A DNA stretch of 64,000 nucleotides from Ferrimonas senticii DSM 18821 (GTDB lineage: Bacteria; Pseudomonadota; Gammaproteobacteria; Enterobacterales; Shewanellaceae): the NCBI RefSeq assembly GCF_000422665.1, contig NZ_AUGM01000001.1:675352-739351 (forward strand). Reading direction: 5' to 3'. The notes beneath the pieces were generated by a model, which saw only the letters and a list, made by a program, of their open reading frames with translations, ran no database searches and was not told the origin of the DNA. This document shows, piece by piece, positions 51,199-60,117 of this stretch; position 1 is the first letter of the stretch; the number at the start of each line of letters is the position of its first letter. Position numbers and translations under genes: made by a program.

Positions 51199-52249
51199 TG
51201 GCTACCCCTTGCTTGCTCGATGGTTTCGACAAGTCAGCCACTTTGACGCCATCTTTCATATTAACGGTGCCTTCAACCACAATCCGTTGACCCGCTTTTA
51301 CCCCAGAGTTGATCGCCACATTGGTGCCAACCCGTTCCCCCAAGGTCACTTCAGTGCGGTGCACTCGGTTGTTGTCATCCAGCACATACACAAAACGCTT
51401 AGTGCCGAAGTACTCCAGCGCCTGTACCGGCACAAAGGTCTGTTGCAATGGCGCAAACTCGATGTTGGCGGCCAGCATCATGCCCGGTTTAAGTCGCTGC
51501 TCGGGATTATCAAATTGCACCCGAATTTGCAGATTGAGTGATTGCTGCGAGATGCGTGGATCAATCGCCACCACGGTGCCGGTAAACTGCTGATTTGGCC
51601 AAGAACGGGAAGTCGCTACCACCTGCAAACCCGGACGCAGCTGCGCCAGATAGCGCTCTGGAATCGACAGGTCCAAGCGCAGCGTCGACAGGTCATCCAA
51701 GCTCATCAGTTCGCTGCCACTGCTGACCAGCGCGCCAACGCTGTGATCAATCAAACCAACAGTACCGGCAAACGGCGCATTCAGATGGTGGTAGTCGCGT
51801 TGCGCTTGGGCACGATCGACCCGCGCCTGCGCCATCGCCACACTGGCTTGCTGAGCGTCAATTTCCGATTGGGTCACTGCCCCTTTGCTGATCAACCGTT
51901 TTAGCTCGGCCAATTTGCGCTGTTCGTCGGCCAGATAGGCGTTGGCTTCCAGTAGGTCAGCACTGGCACTGGCATCCTCGATGCGCAGCAGTGGCTGCCC
52001 TTGGCTAACCTGCTGATTGGCCTGCACCATGATTTCGGCAATTTTGCCGCTCACTTGCGGCGCGACCATAATTGCTTTTTCTGCGGCCAGATAGCCAACC
52101 ACCGCCAGCGTCGGGGTTAACGGCTGTTCACTCACCAACTCACTACGAACCGGAATGGCCTTGGCCGGAGTTGCAGGCTTGGCAGCAAAGGCTGAACTGC
52201 AACTGAGCGCTAACAGAGTCAGCGCCAATACGGGGGTAATTTTTTTCAT
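51185..52249 (-). CDS. RND efflux periplasmic adaptor (second system)
   Basis: This is a 354-residue HlyD/MFP-family adaptor. A Sec signal (residues 1-23, ALSCSSAFAA) has no clear lipobox at the cleavage point. The barrel-sandwich half VAPQVSGKIAEIMVQANQQVSQGQPLLRIED is near 60-90. A short alpha-hairpin and NAPFAGTVGLIDHSVGALV near 160 follow, then a beta-barrel domain with RLKPGMMLAANIEF. ATG 52249 is chosen; a GTG three codons upstream is in frame. It overlaps the pump gene by 14 nt. Confidence 0.9.
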   Translation of the reverse strand: MKKITPVLALTLLALSCSSAFAAKPATPAKAIPVRSELVSEQPLTPTLAVVGYLAAEKAIMVAPQVSGKIAEIMVQANQQVSQGQPLLRIEDASASADLLEANAYLADEQRKLAELKRLISKGAVTQSEIDAQQASVAMAQARVDRAQAQRDYHHLNAPFAGTVGLIDHSVGALVSSGSELMSLDDLSTLRLDLSIPERYLAQLRPGLQVVATSRSWPNQQFTGTVVAIDPRISQQSLNLQIRVQFDNPEQRLKPGMMLAANIEFAPLQQTFVPVQALEYFGTKRFVYVLDDNNRVHRTEVTLGERVGTNVAINSGVKAGQRIVVEGTVNMKDGVKVADLSKPSSKQGVANAAF

Positions 52250-52442
52250 CTCTGGCACAAGGTTAACTTCAATGGCGACATTCTATTCGCGCAAATAACG
52301 CTTGTGTGTAAGCCAACGTAAAGATTGCGAAAAGCGCGATCAAGCTCTCGTTAATCGAGACGCATTCTTAAGCGGCGATCGATTTCGTCGCGGTAGACGT
52401 AGCCAACACAACACTTTTAATCCAGTGAAGGAGTGACGATTG

Positions 52443-53147
52443 ATGCAGGTACTTATCGCCGGTGGTAGTGGCGGCATCGGCTTGGCCCTAATTGACCAGT
52501 TGCTACAGCAACCCGACGTCCATATCACCGCCAGCTACCGGCGCCAACCGCCGTCGTTCAGTCATCCGCGATTACAGTGGCAACAGGCGGATCTGACCGA
52601 TGAAGCACAGGTACAAGCGCTAACCCAGTCAATAACCCACTTGGATTTGGTGATTAACGCCTGTGGTGTATTACACAGCAACGACAAGTTACCGGAAAAG
52701 GCATTGACGGAGTTCACCCCAGCATTCTTCTTTAACAACCTGCAAAGCAACACCCTGATCGCCATTTTGTTAGCCAAACATTGCCAAGCCGCATTAAAGC
52801 GCTCTGGCCGAAGCCACTTCGTCTGCCTATCGGCACGCATTGGCAGCATCAGCGATAACCACAAAGGCGGCTGGCTCAGTTATCGCAGCGCCAAAGCGGC
52901 ACTGAATATGGCGCTAAAAACCATCGCCATCGAATGGCGCCGTACCCTGCCCAACTGCTGTGTGATTGCACTGCACCCGGGTACGGTGGCAACGCCACTA
53001 TCGCAACCGTTTCAGGCGCGGGTGCCAGCGGCACAACTGCAAGCGCCCGAGCAATGTGCCAAGGCGTTACTGGCCGTTATCGCCAGTCGCGGTGCCAGCG
53101 ATTCAGGCGCCTATCTGGATTATCGTGGCGAGATAATTCCGTGGTAG
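52443..53147 (+). CDS. Short-chain dehydrogenase/reductase (CsgA-like)
   Basis: This 234-residue SDR enzyme has the nucleotide-binding motif LIAGGSGGIGLALI at residues 4-17. The NAC motif VINACGVLH is near 75, with catalytic Ser in FVCLSARIGSIS near 128 and Tyr/Lys in LSYRSAKAALNM near 147-151. HPGTVATPLSQPF near 177 is the typical PG loop. The substrate is unknown. AAGGAG precedes; ATG 52443 is used rather than the adjacent in-frame TTG. It is divergent from the second efflux operon and convergent with the chemoreceptor gene. Confidence 0.88.
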   Translation: MQVLIAGGSGGIGLALIDQLLQQPDVHITASYRRQPPSFSHPRLQWQQADLTDEAQVQALTQSITHLDLVINACGVLHSNDKLPEKALTEFTPAFFFNNLQSNTLIAILLAKHCQAALKRSGRSHFVCLSARIGSISDNHKGGWLSYRSAKAALNMALKTIAIEWRRTLPNCCVIALHPGTVATPLSQPFQARVPAAQLQAPEQCAKALLAVIASRGASDSGAYLDYRGEIIPW

Positions 53148-53173
53148 TGACTGCAGTCGCCTACCGTGCGCCA

Positions 53174-54664
53174 TCAACCCGCTTTGAACTGGCGAATTTT
53201 ACCAGTTAACCCCTGCTGCAGAGTTGATAACTGAGCAATGCTGTCATCCAAGGTGGACGCTTCCGATGCCAGGTTCTGCGCCCCTTGATTGATCTCCTCC
53301 ATGGTATTGCGCGCCGCATGAGTTACCTGCGATTGCTCCTCCGAGGCCGTGGCGATCAGGCTGTTCATATCGGCTATCAAGTTTATCTGGGCGGCAATGG
53401 CATTAAGCGAATCCGCCGCCGCTTGGGTGGAATCGATCACCAGTTGCACCTGCTCTTTACTGCGATCGGCGGCGGTCACCGACGCGGCCGATTGCTGCTG
53501 CAACTGAGCAATGATCGCTTCAATCTCTTGGGTGGACGATTGGGTACGCTGCGCCAGTGTCCGTACTTCATCGGCAACCACCGCGAAACCTCGGCCGTGT
53601 TCGCCCGCCCTGGCCGCCTCAATCGCCGCATTCAGCGCCAGCAAATTTGTTTGATCGGCAATGGCTTTAATGACATCCAGTACCGTGGTGATGTTATCGG
53701 TGCTTACATGCAGCTTGGCCGCCACCTCAGCGGTATGCGACAGCTCATCCACCAAGCCACTGACCTGGGCCAGATTGGCCATCATCTGTTGCTGGCTTGC
53801 AAGGGCGTTATCACTGGCTTCACTGGTATTTTTAGCCGCATCTTGAGCATTTTTAGCGATATTGCTGGTGGCGCAGTTCAGTTCTTGCAAGTGCTGCAAA
53901 ATCGCGCTGGTTCGCTCCGACTCGCTTTGCGCCTGCTGGCGAGAGTTAACGCTTGCCTGCTTTACCCGTTCGGCAATGACATCCAAGCTGCCAGAGGTTT
54001 GCGTAACGTCAACGATGATCCCCTGCACTTCGCCAATAAAACGGTTAAAACCGGCTACCAACTGGCCAATTTCATCGCTGGATTGATAGTTTATTCGGGC
54101 AGTTAAATCGCCATTACCATCGGCGATCTGTTGCAACAAGCGATTGACGCTGTGCAGTGGCCGCACCACCACCAGTTTGATCGTCAGCGCCGATAACAAT
54201 AGGGTGATCACCATAAACAACAGCAGCGATAACATGATGTTGTTGGTGGCCGCCTCGATGCGATTAGTGAGTCGTTGCGGCGACATCGTCAATACCACCG
54301 AGCCAACCAACTCATCAGCGTTCCACTCAAGGGCAATGGTCACCGGCGCCAGATCGTTGCCTCGCGGTTGGCCGCCGCTACCTAACTGTTGTTGGCGGTG
54401 ATCGAACACCACTATCTGACTGATATCGTCATCAGCGATGTAAGCGTTGATGATCCCCGCGATTAGCTCTTTATCGTAGGAATACACCGGCTCACGTAAG
54501 ATCACTCTTAATTCGTCGGCGACGATCTGCTGCTTGCTTTGCCAATACTGTTGCTCATTGTCACGCAGTTGCTGATTGCCTATCAGTAACACCACCAAAC
54601 AGGCCGCCAGTAAACTGCCAGCCAGCACCACCAACGTTTTACTGGTTAAGGTTTTCAACATCAT
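53174..54664 (-). CDS. Methyl-accepting chemotaxis protein
   Basis: This is a 496-residue membrane chemoreceptor. TM1 is about residues 8-30 ([19 protein letters not shown]), with a small periplasmic domain (about 30-140), TM2 (about 141-170), then a HAMP domain ([27 protein letters not shown]). The cytoplasmic signalling tip is [28 protein letters not shown]. The periplasmic domain is too small for a full dCache, fitting a receptor that reads ligand through a binding protein. Its start lies inside the end of the upstream binding-protein gene (26-nt overlap). There is no CheB/CheR-tethering C-terminal pentapeptide. Confidence 0.92.
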   Translation of the reverse strand: MMLKTLTSKTLVVLAGSLLAACLVVLLIGNQQLRDNEQQYWQSKQQIVADELRVILREPVYSYDKELIAGIINAYIADDDISQIVVFDHRQQQLGSGGQPRGNDLAPVTIALEWNADELVGSVVLTMSPQRLTNRIEAATNNIMLSLLLFMVITLLLSALTIKLVVVRPLHSVNRLLQQIADGNGDLTARINYQSSDEIGQLVAGFNRFIGEVQGIIVDVTQTSGSLDVIAERVKQASVNSRQQAQSESERTSAILQHLQELNCATSNIAKNAQDAAKNTSEASDNALASQQQMMANLAQVSGLVDELSHTAEVAAKLHVSTDNITTVLDVIKAIADQTNLLALNAAIEAARAGEHGRGFAVVADEVRTLAQRTQSSTQEIEAIIAQLQQQSAASVTAADRSKEQVQLVIDSTQAAADSLNAIAAQINLIADMNSLIATASEEQSQVTHAARNTMEEINQGAQNLASEASTLDDSIAQLSTLQQGLTGKIRQFKAG

Positions 54665-55526
54665 CTGGTCCTTGATAGGTCAATGGTTCGAACCACAATT
54701 CCGCGCGTTGTAACGGGGTTTTCTCAGTTAAATAGGGGTTTTCAAGATCAATCACTCGGCGGTTTTGCAGGTTGCCGCGAGCCAGTGCTCGCTGCACCTC
54801 TTGATCGGCAAAGAACATTCGTTCAAAGGTGCCATCCTGCACCATTGATTCCAGCGCCGAATTTAATTGGCTGGCAAGTTGCTGATTGTTTTTATTTACA
54901 AAGAAATACAACGGTGCCGTATAGCGCAACAATAGATCTGGCTCGACCGTTAATTGATAATCAGCGAAGTCTTCAATTTCATTCCATGGTTCATGAACAC
55001 CGCGAGGAAAGAAATCAAAGCGGCCGCCTTCCAACATATAAAACAGGTTAAAAAATTTAACGGCGGTCGCAACTTCGATGCCGTTATGACGCAAAATTTC
55101 GGTATCTGCCCAGGTTCGGCCCTGCCCCGCCCGAAAGTGTTGCAGTTGCGCTTTGCTCGTAACATCGGCAAACAGATCGGCACGATCGCGCCGTACAATG
55201 GCCACACGCATCGCCATCAAACCACGATAGAGCGGGTAATAAAGCGCCTGATAATCTCGCTCTAGCTCGGCTGAAGTCATGCTCCACATTACATCCAGAC
55301 CGCCATTTTTTACGTCATTCATGATCCGTGTATTGGCCAGTTCCGGCTGCGCTTGATGCGGATAAACGTAATCCAATTCAGCCCGGTTGAGCGCTTCGAT
55401 CAACAGCTTATTTGGTAAGGTGGAGTCGGTAGGATAGCTTTGCAACTTAATTGGCTGCGCATGGGCCAGCACCACCGTTGCAAATGTGGCTATTGCAAAT
55501 ATTGAAACCCGAATAAAATGAGCCAA
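54639..55526 (-). CDS. Periplasmic solute-binding protein (family 3-like) coupled to a chemoreceptor
   Basis: This is a 295-residue exported protein with a signal peptide (residues 1-23, ...VVLAHA). It has the bilobed amino-acid-binding-protein pattern: [25 protein letters not shown] at the N-terminus, [39 protein letters not shown] near 75-115, and [16 protein letters not shown] near 175. No permease or ATPase genes are adjacent; the next gene is a chemoreceptor overlapping by 26 nt. The likely role is therefore ligand sensing for chemotaxis rather than uptake. The ligand is unknown. Confidence 0.82.
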   Translation of the reverse strand: MAHFIRVSIFAIATFATVVLAHAQPIKLQSYPTDSTLPNKLLIEALNRAELDYVYPHQAQPELANTRIMNDVKNGGLDVMWSMTSAELERDYQALYYPLYRGLMAMRVAIVRRDRADLFADVTSKAQLQHFRAGQGRTWADTEILRHNGIEVATAVKFFNLFYMLEGGRFDFFPRGVHEPWNEIEDFADYQLTVEPDLLLRYTAPLYFFVNKNNQQLASQLNSALESMVQDGTFERMFFADQEVQRALARGNLQNRRVIDLENPYLTEKTPLQRAELWFEPLTYQGPDDVENLNQ

Positions 55527-55948
55527 TGCAATTTACTTCCGTTTAAATGGCATTAGTTTAAACATATCAGCATTAAATTAATTTAGCTATCCACGTACGG
55601 CTTTCAACAAGTCATTCAGCGGCTATCTAGCAATCAGTTCAGGATTGCTTAAGTAGTTAATAAGCAACAGCTAACTCGCATCCATAACAATACTCACTGG
55701 GCGTTTATTTTGGTTGTCATTCATTAGCTTAATGCAAGAGAAAAGGAAACTTTAGTGATTCTTTTGGAATTTCTAAAGCACTTTCCATAAAATAAACCCA
55801 AAGAACTTACTAGCGCTATTGGTTAATTGTGTGAGCAACCTCTAATTGACCGTTCAAAATTAAAAGTGACATATCTCTGCAAGTTTTTGTTCATGGAGGC
55901 TGATTACTTTTCCTGCCGAAAAATACGTAAACCTACGGAACCTCCATC
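55527..55948. other. AT-rich divergent intergenic region upstream of alkaline phosphatase
   Basis: This holds 422 nt without a supported gene. GGAAACTTTAG / CTAAAGCACTTTCC form a long imperfect hairpin near 55746-55788. ATGGAGG (55893-55899) is complementary to CCTCCAT (55941-55947), which abuts the alkaline phosphatase start codon. No clear Pho box (CTGTCAT repeats) was found. Confidence 0.4.
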
Positions 55949-57346
55949 ATGTTTAGTTTTAATCGTTCGGTTATTGCCGCCTCGCTAACCTTAGCCAGTT
56001 TGTCTGCCGCCGCAGCGCAGCCGCCAAAGCACATCATCTATTTGATTGGCGACGGTATGGCGACCTCTCATCGGCAGGTGGCGGAATACTACTTGCAGCA
56101 AAAAACCGGCGATCAAACCCAGCGTTTGGCAATGAACTCGCTGCCAGTTGCTGGCATCAACACCACCCATTCTGCCGATTCACTGATTACCGATTCGGCC
56201 GCGTCTGCTACCGCATTAGCCGCTGGCGTTAAAACCAATAACGGTATGGTAGGCATGCTCCCAGATGGCAGCAAAGTCACCACCCTGCTGGAAGGCGCAA
56301 AGGCCCAAGGCAAAGCCACCGGCTTGGTAACTTCTACCCGCCTAACCCACGCAACCCCAGCAGCATTTGTGGCGAAAAACATCGGCCGAGGCAACGAAAA
56401 TGCGATCGCCGATGCGTACGCCCGTGCCAACGTCACTTACGTGGCCGGCGGCGGCTATCGCCACTTTATCAGCGGCGATCAATCCAAGCGTCAAGATGGA
56501 CGTAACTTGGTGACCGATATGCAAGCGGCCGACTACCACACCTTTATTGGTGGTGATTCCGTCAATAACTTCCGTAGCTACCAACCGCAAGCAGGCGATA
56601 AAGTGTTTGCTGCCTTTACCCCGTCTCACCTGCCGTATGAATTAGATCGTCAGCAAAGTAACACGCTGCCGTCGCTGGCTGAACTGACCGAAAAAGGCAT
56701 TGAACTGTTGGCTAAAGATCAAGATGGCTTCTTCTTGATGATTGAAGGTGGCCGGATTGACCACGCCGCCCACGCCAATGACATTGCCAGCACCGTATAT
56801 GACACCTTAGCCTTTGATGCCGCGGTACAAAAGGCGCTCGACTTCTATCATAAAAATCCGAACGACACCTTGATAGTAGTGACTGGCGATCATGAAACCG
56901 GTGGCATGGGCATGGGCTTTGGTAAGCACTATTTCATGTCGCTTGAACAGATCCAAACCAGCCAAGAATCGATCGAAGACAAGCTGCAAGGGGTGTATTC
57001 CGGCAATCGTGGCGCCTTCTATCAACACATCGCTGGCCAGTTTAATTTGGGTAATTTAGCCAGCGATGAAAAATTGCTAATTGAACGGGCAATGGACGCC
57101 GTTGATAACCAAGATAAGCAAGTAGGAACTGACTATGGCGGCTATGATCCGGTGGCCATCGCGGTTGCCCACGTCACCTCTAAACGCGCTGGGGTCTACT
57201 GGACCTCATACGCCCATACCGCCACCCAGCTGCCGCTGTCAGCGATCGGCGTTCAAGCCGACAAATTGGGTGGTTTCAAAGACAATACCGAGGTCGCACT
57301 AACCTTAGCCGACATCATGAATGTCAAAATCGGTAAGCAGGGCTAA
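55949..57346 (+). CDS. Alkaline phosphatase (PhoA superfamily)
   Basis: This is a 465-residue periplasmic metallo-phosphomonoesterase with a signal peptide at residues 1-23. The core motif is IYLIGDGMATSHRQVAEY (metal Asp 35). The nucleophile is Ser 83 in ITDSAASATALAAG. Later metal ligands are in LMIEGGRIDHAAHAND (about 268-283) and VVTGDHETGGMGMG (about 310-323). The C-terminal VYWTSYAHTATQLPLSAIG supplies the last His. It is of the type seen in marine bacteria, similar in size to E. coli PhoA. No Shine-Dalgarno precedes ATG; the leader can pair across the start region. Confidence 0.93.
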   Translation: MFSFNRSVIAASLTLASLSAAAAQPPKHIIYLIGDGMATSHRQVAEYYLQQKTGDQTQRLAMNSLPVAGINTTHSADSLITDSAASATALAAGVKTNNGMVGMLPDGSKVTTLLEGAKAQGKATGLVTSTRLTHATPAAFVAKNIGRGNENAIADAYARANVTYVAGGGYRHFISGDQSKRQDGRNLVTDMQAADYHTFIGGDSVNNFRSYQPQAGDKVFAAFTPSHLPYELDRQQSNTLPSLAELTEKGIELLAKDQDGFFLMIEGGRIDHAAHANDIASTVYDTLAFDAAVQKALDFYHKNPNDTLIVVTGDHETGGMGMGFGKHYFMSLEQIQTSQESIEDKLQGVYSGNRGAFYQHIAGQFNLGNLASDEKLLIERAMDAVDNQDKQVGTDYGGYDPVAIAVAHVTSKRAGVYWTSYAHTATQLPLSAIGVQADKLGGFKDNTEVALTLADIMNVKIGKQG

Positions 57347-57360
57347 CGCCATAAAATAAA

Positions 57361-57384
57361 GGCGAAAGTCTGCCGGCTTTCGCC
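57361..57384 (+). terminator. Weak terminator or hairpin between phosphatase and YibE/F genes
   Basis: GGCGAAAG / CTTTCGCC form an 8-bp stem with an 8-nt loop. There is no real T-tract after it (GCTTATTA), so read-through into the YibE/F gene, whose start is 20 nt further on, is likely. Confidence 0.4.
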
Positions 57385-57403
57385 GCTTATTAGGGAACTA
57401 TCG

Positions 57404-58540
57404 ATGCGCGGTATCTATCTGACGATAATCGTGATCTGCTGCTTTGGTTATTACGCCTTCAGCGAGCAAACACTGGCAACCAACCAAGCCGAAGTGGTCG
57501 CCGAGGTAATTAAGGTTGATAACAGCCAATTAACCGTAATTGGCAGCAATCGAATTGGTGAACAACGACTCACAGTGCAGTTTGATCAGCCGCAGTACGG
57601 GCAAACTCAAGCGGTCGCCCATAATCTGTTAAGTGGCACCATTGAATATGATGAGTTTTACCAGCCTGGCGATCGAATTCTGGTGGCGGTGCAGTTCAAC
57701 CAATTGCAACAAATAACCCAAGTTAAAGCGCTGTCGCATTATCGCATGCCGTTTTTGCTGGCGCTTTTCGGCTTATTTGCAGTGGCGCTTATCGTCTATG
57801 CAAAAAAAGTAGGACTGCGAGCGCTGCTGTCATTCACCGGAGCCGTCGTTATTATTTGGCAGTTGTTGATCCCTGGCCTTTTGGCGGGCTACCCACCGCT
57901 ACTCATTACCAGTATTACCCTAGCGGCGCTCAGCGCCCTGATTATTATCTCGGTCGCCGGTTGGACATACAAAGGCAAAGCCGCTTTAGCGGGTACCCTG
58001 GTCGGCCTGATGGTCACGTCGCTGCTGTGCGTATTGTCCGGTGAATTGCTAAAGATCGATGGCATGTCGCAGCCGATGGCACAATCACTGCTGTTTGAAA
58101 CCGGAATGCATTTAAGCATGCTCGATGTGCTTTATGCGGCGGTATTGATTGGCGCCAGTGGTGCAGCGATGGACGTGGCAATGGAGATGGCGGCAACCAT
58201 GGAAGAGCTGCAACTGGCCAATCCCAACTTAACCCGCAAAGCGCTACTGCAGTCCGGTTTTCGGGTTGGCAATGCGGTTATCGGCACCATGACCACCACC
58301 CTATTGCTGGCCTATTCCGGTGGCTTTTTAACCTTGCTAATGCTGTTTGCCAGCCGTGATGTCAGCTTAATTCAGATTGTGAATATGAAATTGGTTGCCA
58401 GTGAGATCGCCCGTACCGTTATTGGCAGTTTGTCTCTGGTTATTGTTGCACCGGTGACCGCGTGGATCGCCAGCCGCATGCTGATTAAACATCGAGTAAC
58501 TCAGCAAAATCACGCGAGCGGCGGTTTAATCGCCCAATAA
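57404..58540 (+). CDS. YibE/F family membrane protein
   Basis: This is a 378-residue integral membrane protein. An N-terminal helix (3-20) and an extracytoplasmic beta-rich segment (EVVAEVIKVDNSQLTVIG through QPGDRILVAVQF, residues about 30-115) are followed by seven to eight helices. The YibE/F core has LYAAVLIGASGAAMDVAMEMAATMEEL near 245-270 and RVGNAVIGTMTTTLLLAYSGGFLTLLMLF near 290-320. The family has no proven function; it is seen in Gram-positives and scattered proteobacteria. AGGGA precedes ATG 57404. It follows the alkaline phosphatase on the same strand and may be cotranscribed. Confidence 0.87.
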   Translation: MRGIYLTIIVICCFGYYAFSEQTLATNQAEVVAEVIKVDNSQLTVIGSNRIGEQRLTVQFDQPQYGQTQAVAHNLLSGTIEYDEFYQPGDRILVAVQFNQLQQITQVKALSHYRMPFLLALFGLFAVALIVYAKKVGLRALLSFTGAVVIIWQLLIPGLLAGYPPLLITSITLAALSALIIISVAGWTYKGKAALAGTLVGLMVTSLLCVLSGELLKIDGMSQPMAQSLLFETGMHLSMLDVLYAAVLIGASGAAMDVAMEMAATMEELQLANPNLTRKALLQSGFRVGNAVIGTMTTTLLLAYSGGFLTLLMLFASRDVSLIQIVNMKLVASEIARTVIGSLSLVIVAPVTAWIASRMLIKHRVTQQNHASGGLIAQ

Positions 58541-58647
58541 CCGCAGCAATTTAAGATAGTTCAAATGTTATCTCATTACCCCTATTTCACTAAACGACTA
58601 AACCACTAAACCAACAACCCTGTTATAATTATTTAGAGATTCTAATT

Positions 58648-59781
58648 GTGCAAACCATCAATAATAATCGCAGAAGCTTTTTAAAAGGTTCCGCGCTGGC
58701 GACCGCATCATTAGCACTGACTCAAATGCCCGCTTTTGCTAGCGGATTTTCCCAAAAGGTAACAGCAATTTCCCTCGACACCTGTAAAAAGATGTCGGCG
58801 GTTGATATGGCATTTGAATCGCAGATGGTGCTCGCCTCTAAGCAATATCTAACCGACCAAATTAATTCAATTAACGATTGGTCAATCCGTAATTTAGTGA
58901 CTGATATTTATCGGCAACCGACACCAATGGTGTTAGAACAGCTAGATAACGACAATCGCACTGCCGTCTGGAAAGAGTTGCTGGCGAAAAATTACAGCAA
59001 CAGCGACTTAGACCACTTTTTGCCAAACCAGCCGGTTAAGCAGGCGGATTACCATGCCTTTTATTCGGCACCGGGCAGTGGCTATGGCAGCCATCACTCC
59101 TACCCAGGCGGCCTTGCGACCCACCTAGCGGCGAACGTCCATATCACCAACGGCATCGTTAACACCTATCAAGAAACTTACAACTACAAGGTTGACCGCG
59201 ACATCGCCGTCGCGGCGCAATTGCTGCACGATCTGCACAAACCGTTGGTGTTTCCTTGGCTTAAGGATCACTCCTGCCGCAAAGAAAATACCCTTGCGGA
59301 TACCGGTGAACACCATGTGCTGTCAATTGCTGAACTTATTGCACGCAATATGCCTGCCGAATTGGTTGTTGCCACCGCCTGTGCCCACCAAGCACCGATG
59401 ACCTTGGCGCATCAACAACAGATCGCAAAATGGTTGGATGCCGCCGCCATCATCAATGGCATCGATCCAGTCCGTTACGGTTTGCTGACCAAGCAGCAGG
59501 GGCAACTGCGATTAAATGAGATCGCTCAGCAAGAGGGTTTTATCTGCCATATTGGCGATCACGATTACGTTCTGTCGGTTCCAGCAGTGCAACAAACCTT
59601 GCCAGTGCTTAGAAAAATTGCCCATGAACAGTATGCCATTGCCGATGATGACCACAGCGCGTTCAACGCCTTAAGAAACCGAATTTACTCGCTGTACAGT
59701 GCCATGCAGATCCATGCGGAATTCAGCAATCACGGTGAAGACCGGATCAAAGCGATGATGCTGGCTGCGGTGCAGCCTTAA
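58648..59781 (+). CDS. Tat-exported HD-domain metal-dependent hydrolase-like protein
   Basis: This is a 377-residue protein beginning with a twin-arginine signal (NRRSFLKGSALATASLALT, cleavage after AFASG). The mature part has HD-superfamily signatures: GSHHSYPGGLATHLAAN (His 149-150 and His 159), AVAAQLLHDLHKPLVFPW (His 194-Asp 195) and EHHVLSIAELIARNMP near 222. This spacing is like HD phosphohydrolases, which are normally cytosolic. A folded, metal-loaded periplasmic enzyme is implied by the Tat signal. The substrate is unknown. The start is GTG 58648; the ribosome-binding site is weak (AGAG). The 3' end of the gene is duplicated at 62656-62744. Confidence 0.75.
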   Translation: MQTINNNRRSFLKGSALATASLALTQMPAFASGFSQKVTAISLDTCKKMSAVDMAFESQMVLASKQYLTDQINSINDWSIRNLVTDIYRQPTPMVLEQLDNDNRTAVWKELLAKNYSNSDLDHFLPNQPVKQADYHAFYSAPGSGYGSHHSYPGGLATHLAANVHITNGIVNTYQETYNYKVDRDIAVAAQLLHDLHKPLVFPWLKDHSCRKENTLADTGEHHVLSIAELIARNMPAELVVATACAHQAPMTLAHQQQIAKWLDAAAIINGIDPVRYGLLTKQQGQLRLNEIAQQEGFICHIGDHDYVLSVPAVQQTLPVLRKIAHEQYAIADDDHSAFNALRNRIYSLYSAMQIHAEFSNHGEDRIKAMMLAAVQP

Positions 59782-59852
59782 TCAGTAACATTTTCTAGGG
59801 CACACCCGAATAAATTGACCGCCGATTGGCGGTCAATTTGTTAATAGCTTAT
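59763..59852 (+). repeat. 90-bp direct repeat, copy A (3' end of the HD gene plus terminator)
   Basis: From GGCTGCGGTGC to AGCTTAT this segment is repeated at 62656-62744 in the same orientation with about seven differences and one single-base gap. It includes the last codons and stop of the HD-domain gene and a perfect 12-bp hairpin AAATTGACCGCC/GGCGGTCAATTT (59812-59839), probably a terminator. Confidence 0.9.
59812..59839. terminator. Stem-loop terminator after the HD-domain gene
   Basis: A perfect 12-bp stem AAATTGACCGCC / GGCGGTCAATTT with GATT loop; only a short T-rich segment (TTTGTTAA) follows. It could act in either direction. Confidence 0.65.
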
Positions 59853-60117
59853 TGCGATAAGCTGCCAGCTCGCTAACTGCGATTAACTTGCCAAGCACAA
59901 CAGAATTCACTCATTTTCCATTGATTTCCAAATGATTCCTCCCAGCTTGGTTCTAGTTCAAGTTGAACCGCTGCCTAAATTGTCAGCGGTCCTGCTTAGA
60001 TTCAACCTGATCGTGCGACCCACGTGGTGTTTTGGACAAACCACAATGTTCGAATCGAATCCGACTAAATAAAATATTAATGATGTAAATCAGTATTTTA
60101 TGGGTGAATCTGAATAA
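59853..60117. other. Intergenic region upstream of the large lipoprotein
   Basis: This is 265 nt with no gene. It holds a GGTTC/GAACC hairpin near 59950-59970 and an AT-rich run (TAAATAAAATATTAATGATGTAAATCAGTATTTTATG, about 60064-60101, in two AT-rich blocks) suited to a promoter for the lipoprotein gene. A clear ribosome-binding site is lacking. Confidence 0.3.

Noticed and set aside
55861..55948. Pho box upstream of alkaline phosphatase
   Set aside because: No pair of CTGTCAT-like heptamers with 4-nt spacing could be found in the leader, so phosphate control is not claimed.
60045..60070. GTTCGAATCGAATCC, resembling a tRNA T-loop
   Set aside because: No acceptor, D or anticodon stems are around it and no CCA follows, so no tRNA or attachment site is claimed.
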